From JAWLFY01 sp964462125 (GTDB taxonomy: Bacteria; Planctomycetota; Planctomycetia; Pirellulales; Pirellulaceae): a DNA stretch of 46,886 nucleotides. Made by a program: the position numbers and the translations under genes. How positions within the stretch are numbered: position 1 is the first letter of the stretch; every line of letters starts with the position of its first letter. Of the stretch, positions 41,101 through 46,886 are shown piece after piece. The stretch lies in the NCBI GenBank assembly GCA_964462125.1, contig CAYWXT010000006.1, positions 1-46,886 on the forward strand. Reading direction: 5' to 3'. A model generated the notes under the pieces. That model saw only the letters and a list, made by a program, of their open reading frames with translations, was not told the DNA's origin and did no database searches.

Positions 41101-42309
41101 CTATAGTGTGAGCGATTTCAGAAAAGAACGCATCGATTCTGTTTCCTGACTCACGATTTCATAGGGACCGGTCATCTTGATGAACAAGCTTCTGCTGTCC
41201 TCCAGCGGAACGATCGTGGCGTCGATCGCCGTCCCCGACTCCGCCGGGTCCGCTGTCAGGATAAACCGCTGAGCGGGCTGTCCACTGACCTCGACCGTTT
41301 CCGCAGCCGACATCGCCTCGTCGACGACGTCCTCAGGAACGGAACCGGAGCGGATTTGTCCGAGCCAGCGGGCGACGTTTCCGCGAAGATCACCCCCGGC
41401 GGCGATCACCGTTACCTCCGCGCCTGAACCCTCCGGGCCCACTTCGAATGCCGCCATCCGCATTCCCCCCGATCGGCCCTCACGCCAGCCGCTGGGAAGA
41501 TCGTAGGAAAGGCCCGACTTGGGACCAGAAGCCCCTGAGGCCGGGGTCGTTGGAGTGCCCTGTTGTGTTGGGGAGCCCTGTTGTGTTGGAGTGCCCTGTT
41601 GTGTTGGGGAGCCCGGTTGCGTTGGGGAGCCCTGCGATTGCGCCGCGGTCGGTGGTGCCATCGGTGACGACCTCCCTGTCCCTGCGGCCTGCCCAGCAAA
41701 CGGAGGGGTCGTGGGAGAGGAATCCTCGTCCGCTTGCCCGACCAGATCGACCCACACGGCAGGACCATCGGCGGCCGAGACGTCCAGCCGCTCGGCCCCC
41801 GCCCACTTTTCCTGCGACGGCTCCAAGGCGACCTGGCGACGCCAACGGTTGACGTTCATCCGCACCTCCTCTTCCCAATCCTCCTGGCGGGAGAGCCGCG
41901 AGACGCTCAGGTCCAGCTGCTTTTGCTCGGTGTTGATATCGATCGAGGCGTGACGCATCGGCTTGTCCGCGCCCAGTCGCCAACCGTCAGGCAGTTCGTC
42001 CAAGACCGGGGCCTTTTCCTCGAATTCGATCGACTCGACGAACGCCTTGAGCGTCCCTTCGATGGAATCGACCGCCCCCGCCGGACCCAAGACTTTAAAA
42101 AACCACGTCGAGTCGCCGCGGGGAATCATCGCGGCCAACATCCGGTCCTGGCTCGGCTGCAACGCCGCCGGCCGGTTGCGGGGGATCTCATACGTACGAA
42201 CCTCCTCCTGCGTATCACAGCCCACAAACGCGGTCACCGCCAAAAGCAGAATCGCGATCGCGAACAGGGAGGGGAATACGAAGACGTTGTGGTGCGGAAG
42301 CCGCGACAT
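41101..42309 (-). CDS. Lipoprotein with two related domains and a repeat linker
   Basis: A 402-residue exported lipoprotein (AIAILLLAVTAFVGCDTQEE, lipid-modified Cys 31). Domain 1 (about 50-195) ends its fold-like block in TWFFKVLGPAGAVDSIEGTL, and domain 2 (about 280-402) has SRSLFIKMTGPYEIVSQETE followed by SMRSFLKSLTL. The two blocks look alike, so the protein may be a tandem duplication. Between them is a low-complexity linker with five six-residue units (GSPTQQ / GTPTQQ) encoded by 18-bp repeats at 41551-41640. It probably sits on the outer face of a membrane. The function is unknown, but it is the immediate upstream neighbour of the ResB-CcsA gene. Confidence 0.8.
   Translation of the reverse strand: MSRLPHHNVFVFPSLFAIAILLLAVTAFVGCDTQEEVRTYEIPRNRPAALQPSQDRMLAAMIPRGDSTWFFKVLGPAGAVDSIEGTLKAFVESIEFEEKAPVLDELPDGWRLGADKPMRHASIDINTEQKQLDLSVSRLSRQEDWEEEVRMNVNRWRRQVALEPSQEKWAGAERLDVSAADGPAVWVDLVGQADEDSSPTTPPFAGQAAGTGRSSPMAPPTAAQSQGSPTQPGSPTQQGTPTQQGSPTQQGTPTTPASGASGPKSGLSYDLPSGWREGRSGGMRMAAFEVGPEGSGAEVTVIAAGGDLRGNVARWLGQIRSGSVPEDVVDEAMSAAETVEVSGQPAQRFILTADPAESGTAIDATIVPLEDSRSLFIKMTGPYEIVSQETESMRSFLKSLTL
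41551..41640. repeat. Five 18-bp in-frame coding repeats
   Basis: Five units of 18 bp (such as TGGGGAGCCCTGTTGTGT on the + strand) alternate between two variants and encode GSPTQQ and GTPTQQ in the lipoprotein. The high identity of the copies suggests recent slippage expansion; copy number could vary between strains. Confidence 0.85.
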
Positions 42310-42510
42310 CGGGAATGGGGGTAGGCGGGGCAGTAGGAGGGTGACCGATCGTGCGCGATCGCGATGCGTCGCGGTGCAGCCCGGGTGAGGAACCTTTCAC
42401 TGGTTCTATCGACAGTATACCGGTCTTGCCGACCCCGTCGTCCCGGGGAGGGCGAAGCGAGACAACAGACCGCAGGGGCGCCATCCGTTCCCCCATCACC
42501 ACGACGTCGC

Positions 42511-42527
42511 ACAGGCTGCCAGCCTGT
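42511..42527. repeat. Palindrome ACAGGCTGCCAGCCTGT
   Basis: A 17-base perfect inverted repeat with 8-bp arms around one base, in the 260-base gap between the lipoprotein gene and the HTH/acidic protein gene (both on the minus strand). No T run follows. The rest of the gap holds no recognised signal. Confidence 0.6.
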
Positions 42528-42569
42528 CGGCGGCGCGCCGGCACTTCGATGGCCCAGCTCACAATGCCG

Positions 42570-44096
42570 TTACTGGCCCCAACCCATCAGGTCGACCAGG
42601 GCATTGGTCAGCGAACTGACCGGGGCCGCCGGTTCGGCGTAGGCCCACATGTTGCGGACCAAGTCGGTCATCAGCATACCGCAGAGTGCCATGACACAAA
42701 TGATCATCCCCAAGGAAACGACCTGCAGCATGTTGAACGGGACCTCGTAGGCAGCATAGCCTCCGCCACCGGCCATCACCGGGGTGGCGCCCGCGTCGAT
42801 GCCGAGATGGTCCTCCTCCAGTCCCGTCGCTTCCTCGTCAAAGCCTTCCTCGCCGAAACCGGCCTCGCCAAACTCGACCGGCTCCGCTACCGCCTCGGAA
42901 TCCTCGATCTCGATCACTTGCGAACCACTGTCTTCCCCCTCAACGCCAATCCCCGAGGGGGAGAGCTGGAATTCCTCGTCCGCTTCGAAGTCGACCCCGG
43001 AACCCCCTTTACTTTTCGGGCCCGAGCCGCTGCCGCCGGTCCCGCTGCTGCCGCTCCCCGCTTCGGCGCCCAGTTCGAGGGCTGAAATGCTGCTACCGGC
43101 CAGATCGAGTGGTTCACTTTCAAGCGACAACCCACTGTCCGACGGACTCATCAGGTTGATTCCGCTGTCGCCGGCGACCGAGATGTCACTTCCGGCCCCG
43201 CCGAGCACCAAATCGTCATCGTCGTCGGCGATCACCAGGTCGTCGTCATCCAACGCCTCTTCCAATCCTGAACCGGAACCCGAACCCGAGCCGCTTTCGC
43301 TGCCCGAGGAGGCAAGCAAGTTCTCGCTGTCGCCAGAAATCAAACCGCTCCCCTCCTGTTCGGCGCTCAGCAGATCGAGTTCGCTCAGCACGTCCCCGCC
43401 GGATCCCGACGAACCCGTTCCGCTTTCACTACCAGGAGCCTCCAACTCCGACATCAGTTCAAGACTGCTCGCCTCGCCGGTCTCGCCCTTCCCTTCGTCG
43501 TCGCCCTCGAGGGAGACCGAACCAACATCGGAACCGCTTGAGGGCGCTGGATCGCCTTGAAGCCGATACTCACCGGAGTCCTCCGGCGACACCGACTCCT
43601 CGCCCCCCTGGGCTGCCGCTGCCGACTTGCCTGCGTCCCGATTCTCCGAATCGGAGCCCGCGATCTCCTTCAATTCCTCATCGGTAATCGGCCCGGTACT
43701 CCCCGACTGGGCCTCACCCGCCAGATCAAGTTGAGCCGAATCGTGGGTGATCGCCGGTTCATCCAGGTCCAGATCGGCCGAGTCGATTTCCACCAGATCT
43801 TTCTGTTTTTCAAGATCCGATCCAGACCCCTTGTCGGAGTCCCCCGCTTTCGATCCATCCCCGGCGACCAATTCGACATCGCTCCCTTCACCCCCGGCAG
43901 CGACCAAATTGACGTCGCTCCCGCTGGCGGCATCGCCAAATTCATCCGCCAGCCGATCGATCTCGCTGTCGGGAAACTTCCAGCTGGTGCCATCACGAAA
44001 TCCACGCACCTGTCCTTGGCTGCGAAGTTCCACGAGCCGATCCGTCGGGATTCCTAACTTGGCGGCGGCTTCTTCTAGAGACAGGTAATTGGCCAT
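42570..44096 (-). CDS. HTH protein with long acidic linker and C-terminal membrane helix
   Basis: The 508-residue protein starts with a MerR/excisionase-type helix-turn-helix (MANYLSLEEAAAKLGIPTDR, LVELRSQGQVRGFRDGTSWK, residues about 4-50). A stretch of some 390 residues made mainly of Ser, Gly, Asp, Glu and Leu follows, with recurring blocks such as GSDVNLVAAGGEGSDVELV and DDDLVIADDDDDLVLGGAG. One hydrophobic segment (about 457-478, MLQVVSLGMIICVMALCGML) lies near the C-terminus. Planctomycetes have several such proteins; their role is unknown. It would be a tail-anchored HTH protein with the HTH in the cytoplasm. It follows the secreted 220-residue gene by 33 bases. Confidence 0.8.
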   Translation of the reverse strand: MANYLSLEEAAAKLGIPTDRLVELRSQGQVRGFRDGTSWKFPDSEIDRLADEFGDAASGSDVNLVAAGGEGSDVELVAGDGSKAGDSDKGSGSDLEKQKDLVEIDSADLDLDEPAITHDSAQLDLAGEAQSGSTGPITDEELKEIAGSDSENRDAGKSAAAAQGGEESVSPEDSGEYRLQGDPAPSSGSDVGSVSLEGDDEGKGETGEASSLELMSELEAPGSESGTGSSGSGGDVLSELDLLSAEQEGSGLISGDSENLLASSGSESGSGSGSGSGLEEALDDDDLVIADDDDDLVLGGAGSDISVAGDSGINLMSPSDSGLSLESEPLDLAGSSISALELGAEAGSGSSGTGGSGSGPKSKGGSGVDFEADEEFQLSPSGIGVEGEDSGSQVIEIEDSEAVAEPVEFGEAGFGEEGFDEEATGLEEDHLGIDAGATPVMAGGGGYAAYEVPFNMLQVVSLGMIICVMALCGMLMTDLVRNMWAYAEPAAPVSSLTNALVDLMGWGQ

Positions 44097-44129
44097 TCGA
44101 TTCGTCGACTCCGAAATGTTGTATCGGGG

Positions 44130-44792
44130 TTACCTCGAGGGGCCAGCCATCTGCCGGATCTCCTCGGGGAGGGGCGAGGTCGCGTTGAGTTGCAAGGAAA
44201 AGTCAGCGTCGATGGGGCGACTGCTGATCAGCCGGATCACGCCCGACTTATCAATATGATACACAGCCATCCACGATTTTCCGGTATCCACCAGCGTAAT
44301 TCTTTGAGTTCCCGCGCTGTCGACGTGCGAGAACCCGATCATCTCCCCCGCCATGACGACGCGGTTGATGTTCGAGGCGGCTGAGTCTCCCTCGCGCGGA
44401 CCACGATGGCTTCCCGGAATGGAGCCGCTACCACGAAATTCGTCGGGGAGCCGATTCGGATCAACGGGCTTCGGAAACGGCACCGGTTCTCCGCCCGATG
44501 ATTCCACCGTCCCCTCCGCATCGTCCATACGCCCCGCCTCCAAAAAGCCGCCAGGCTCAGGAGTTCCTGACCCCAGCGGTTGCTCACCAGCCTCCACACC
44601 CCGATCGGCCGGAGCGGGGGCCTGCGATTTCGGTGGCTGAGCACAAAGTGGCGACCCCGCTGCGGCAAGCGACGCAACGGCAAGCACCGCAGCGGCCCAT
44701 CGCCAGGATCGACGTCTCCCAGCCGCTTCGGTCCGGCAACGCTGGTTCCAAGTCGAGCAACACCGCTTCCATGCGGGCAACATCATGAGCAA
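44130..44792 (-). CDS. Secreted protein of unknown function (220 aa)
   Basis: An Arg-rich N-terminus (RRRSWRWAAAVLAVASLAAA, then GSPLCAQ) looks like a signal peptide after several possible start codons. A Pro/Gly/Glu-rich linker follows, and then a compact C-terminal domain (about 140-215: NRVVMAGEMIGFSHVDSAGT, then QRITLVDTGKSWMAVYHID). I do not recognise it. Its stop codon is 33 bases before the HTH/acidic gene, so the two are probably co-transcribed. The signal peptide may start at the ATG at 44792 or 44786. Confidence 0.6.
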   Translation of the reverse strand: MLMMLPAWKRCCSTWNQRCRTEAAGRRRSWRWAAAVLAVASLAAAGSPLCAQPPKSQAPAPADRGVEAGEQPLGSGTPEPGGFLEAGRMDDAEGTVESSGGEPVPFPKPVDPNRLPDEFRGSGSIPGSHRGPREGDSAASNINRVVMAGEMIGFSHVDSAGTQRITLVDTGKSWMAVYHIDKSGVIRLISSRPIDADFSLQLNATSPLPEEIRQMAGPSR

Positions 44793-44825
44793 CTCCTCAA
44801 TCGGGACAGACGCAGCTGATCATGG

Positions 44826-44848
44826 GCGGGAAAAAAGTGTCCGGTACC
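44826..44848. repeat. Solo arm of the palindromic element (copy D)
   Basis: A perfect match to the 23-base arm of copies A-C (core AAAAAAGTGTCCGGTACC) without a second arm or loop. It lies in the 215-base gap between the secreted 220-residue gene and the aldehyde dehydrogenase gene, so it is a half element, either decayed or never completed. Confidence 0.85.
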
Positions 44849-45007
44849 TTAACCAGAGCTTGATTGGAAATCCCGTACGATGGGCTTCCAAGACCGCGGG
44901 GATGGTAGGCCCCGCTCCAAGCGGACCGCAACCCAAATCCTCGCTCGACCCTCCCACCTGTCGAGAACTCCAAGCTCAAAATGGACCGGCGTGCTCACCA
45001 AGGGCCC

Positions 45008-46480
45008 TTACAGCTGGATCGTCACGGTCTTGTTCTCGGTGTAGGCCCGCAAGCCTTCCTCCCCGAGTTCCCGGCCGTGGCCGCTCATCTTGAAGCCGCC
45101 GAAGGGGGCGGCGGCGTCGAGCACGTCATAGCAGTTGACCCACACAGTGCCGGCGCGGACCCGGGCGGCGAACTCATGAGCCAAGGAAACGTCGCTGGTC
45201 CAGATCGCGGCGGCCAACCCATAGAAGGTATCGTTGGCCCGGCGAACCATGTCCTCCTTGTCATCAAAGTTCAACACGCTGAGGACCGGCCCGAAAATCT
45301 CATCGGTCGCGATCGACATCTGATCTTGGACACCATCAAAGATCGTCGGTTCGACAAAGTAACCGCGGTCACCGAACCGATTGCCGCCGGTGACACATTT
45401 GGCCCCCTCGTCGCGTCCCTTCTCGATGTACGACATGATCTTGTCGAACTGGGCCTGATCGACCTGCGGTCCCTGTTCGGTATCGGGCGAGAACGGGTCG
45501 CCGACTTTCCGATTGACCGTCAGCGCCTGCAGCTTTTCGAGAAACTCGTCATGCACGCGGCTTTCGACAAACACGCGGCTGCCGGCACAGCAGCATTGGC
45601 CTTGGTTCAGATACAACCCGACGTAGGCCCCCATCGCTGCGGCGTCGAGGTCGGAGTCGGCAAAGATCACGTTGGGGCTCTTGCCCCCGAGTTCGAACGA
45701 CAACCGTTTGAGCGTGTCCGCCGACTCGCGGGTGATCGTCTGGGCCGTGCGGTGCTCGCCGGTGAAGGCGACTTTGTCGATCAGCGGATGCTTGACCACC
45801 GCGGAACCGGCGGTTGGCCCGTAGCCGGGGACGACGTTGATCACCCCGTCAGGAAATCCAACCTCCTTGGCAATATCGGCCATCGCAAGACAGGTCAGCG
45901 GGGTCTGTTCGGCCGGCTTCATCACAATCGTGCATCCGGCGGCCAAGGCGGGCCCCCACTTCCACGAGACCATCAACATCGGGAAGTTCCAAGGGATGAT
46001 CTGGCCCGCCACCCCGACCGGTTCCCGGCGCGTGTAGCAAAACCGGTTGCCGCGAATCGGGATCGTGCTGCCGTGAATCTTGTCGGCGTAGCCGGCGTAG
46101 TACCGCAAGCAGTCGATGACAAGCGGAATATCGATGGTGCGGCTGTCGGTGATCGGCTTGCCGTTGTCAAGCGTTTCCAGTTCGGCCAGTTCGTCGATCC
46201 GCTCCTCGATCCGGTCGGCCAAGCGATAGAGCAAGCGGCCACGGTCGCGGGCATCCATCTTCGGCCAGTCGCCGGTCTCGAACGCACGACGGGCCGCCTT
46301 GGCCGCCCGGTCGACATCGGCTGCATCCCCCTCGGCGACCTGGGCGATCTCTTCTTCCGTCGCCGGGTTGATGGTGGCGAACGTCTTGCCGCTGGCCGCC
46401 GGTACCCACTGACCGTCGATAAAGCATTCGGTGTGACGGACCTGGACGTCGGGGGTCGAGCGGGACAATGTGGTGGACAT
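45008..46480 (-). CDS. NAD(P)-dependent aldehyde dehydrogenase
   Basis: A 490-residue cytoplasmic oxidoreductase of the ALDH superfamily. VGVAGQIIPWNFPMLMVSWK and IVMKPAEQTPLTCLAMADIA form the cofactor site, the general base is E263 in SFELGGKSPNVIF, and the nucleophile is C297 in NQGQCCCAGSRVFVES. The coenzyme-loop FTGS-E variant reads FTGEHRTAQTI, a known variation in related enzymes. The substrate cannot be predicted. It stands alone, 140 bases from the YraN-family gene and read in the same direction. Confidence 0.95.
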   Translation of the reverse strand: MSTTLSRSTPDVQVRHTECFIDGQWVPAASGKTFATINPATEEEIAQVAEGDAADVDRAAKAARRAFETGDWPKMDARDRGRLLYRLADRIEERIDELAELETLDNGKPITDSRTIDIPLVIDCLRYYAGYADKIHGSTIPIRGNRFCYTRREPVGVAGQIIPWNFPMLMVSWKWGPALAAGCTIVMKPAEQTPLTCLAMADIAKEVGFPDGVINVVPGYGPTAGSAVVKHPLIDKVAFTGEHRTAQTITRESADTLKRLSFELGGKSPNVIFADSDLDAAAMGAYVGLYLNQGQCCCAGSRVFVESRVHDEFLEKLQALTVNRKVGDPFSPDTEQGPQVDQAQFDKIMSYIEKGRDEGAKCVTGGNRFGDRGYFVEPTIFDGVQDQMSIATDEIFGPVLSVLNFDDKEDMVRRANDTFYGLAAAIWTSDVSLAHEFAARVRAGTVWVNCYDVLDAAAPFGGFKMSGHGRELGEEGLRAYTENKTVTIQL

Positions 46481-46619
46481 AGCAACCTCAGGGCTGTTTG
46501 GGGATCCATGATGGGGAAATCATGCGGGCTGAACCCGGACCTGTGATTGTACCGAATTCCGCCAGGTTCATGCCAAACGGCTGCAAACGAGTGTCGCGAC
46601 CGCCGCTTTCAGAAAGAGC

Positions 46620-46886
46620 CTAATACAGCTGCCCCTCACTGACCGCTTCGAAGGCAGCTTCGTAGTGCTCGATCCGGTCGGGCTCGGTTGTCTCCCCGGG
46701 CCACCAGACGGCGACCACGTCGAACCGGCAGGGCCAACCGAGCAGTTTTTTGCGTTTCAGATACCGCAGCGCCGCCCGGCTCACCCGCCCCTGCTTCGCC
46801 TCATCGACCCGGTCAGCCGGGTGCCCCGGCTTGAGCGTCGCATGCGTTTTGACTTCGACAAAGACGATCAACCGCCGGCGGCGGTC
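46620..46886 (-). CDS. YraN-family (UPF0102) protein, 5' end cut by window edge
   Basis: The frame enters from the right edge (DRRRRLIVFVEVKTHATLKP) and ends at 46620. FVEVKT contains the E-x-K of the PD-(D/E)xK nuclease fold; SRAALRYLKRKKLLGWPCRF and DVVAVWW are the C-terminal family blocks. The first part, with the catalytic Asp, is beyond the window. The family is suspected to act on DNA or RNA; no reaction is established to my knowledge. Confidence 0.85.
   Translation of the reverse strand, partial: DRRRRLIVFVEVKTHATLKPGHPADRVDEAKQGRVSRAALRYLKRKKLLGWPCRFDVVAVWWPGETTEPDRIEHYEAAFEAVSEGQLY

Noticed and set aside
42784..43560. Ser/Pro-rich 258-codon plus-strand frame
   Set aside because: It is the antisense of the Ser/Gly/Asp/Glu-rich linker of the HTH protein; the repeat composition creates it.

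Overview
The window reads as a chromosome segment of a GC-rich planctomycete, most likely of the Pirellulales (Rhodopirellula/Blastopirellula type). This is inferred from the gene families present: a secreted DUF1592-group cytochrome c protein next to a Tat-exported DUF1552 protein, a sulfatase fused to a DUF1080 domain, a giant ResB-CcsA fusion, HTH proteins with acidic low-complexity tails, weak Shine-Dalgarno use and many intergenic palindromes. No tRNA, rRNA, CRISPR array or intact mobile element was seen.

Layout. 1-6.1 kb (minus strand): a DUF1080-sulfatase running off the left edge, preceded in frame by a scrap of an aminotransferase; a YacP-type NYN protein; truA; asd; a secreted FGE-like protein. 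6.1-9.6 kb: a membrane-anchored HtrA protease divergent from a uronate-isomerase-like protein with an acidic tail. 9.7-14.6 kb (minus): leuA with a leucine-rich leader peptide and attenuator, then the flagellar export genes fliP-fliQ-fliR-flhB. 14.7-22.7 kb (minus): a respiratory oxidase assembly cluster made of a cupredoxin-like protein, a dihaem cytochrome c, a 59-residue membrane protein, ctaA, ctaB, an ABC exporter pair, SCO and DUF420. 23.4-24.7 kb: purD (plus). 24.7-30.2 kb: a scarred accessory stretch with a decayed small gene, the DUF1592/DUF1552 pair and a group II intron reverse-transcriptase remnant bordered by short tandem repeats. 30.3-31.8 kb: a pectate-lyase-like secreted protein. 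31.9-34.7 kb (minus): a small HEXXH-type membrane protein and the rpmE-prfA-prmC translation-termination cluster. 34.9-37.4 kb: an SBF-like transporter and an AsmA-like membrane-anchored protein. 37.5-44.8 kb (minus): the ResB-CcsA fusion behind a lipoprotein, and an HTH/acidic/transmembrane protein behind a secreted protein. 45.0-46.9 kb: an aldehyde dehydrogenase and a YraN-family protein cut by the right edge.

Several genes serve the same process. ctaA and ctaB make haem A, SCO and possibly the cupredoxin handle copper, and the ResB-CcsA fusion attaches haem to c-type cytochromes such as the dihaem and DUF1592 proteins found here. The most informative non-coding signals are the leucine attenuator ahead of leuA, which may have a leaderless leader peptide, and a family of palindromic elements (three full, one half). 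One of these lies in frame inside ctaA, and its loop is inverted relative to the flanks when compared with its sister copies.
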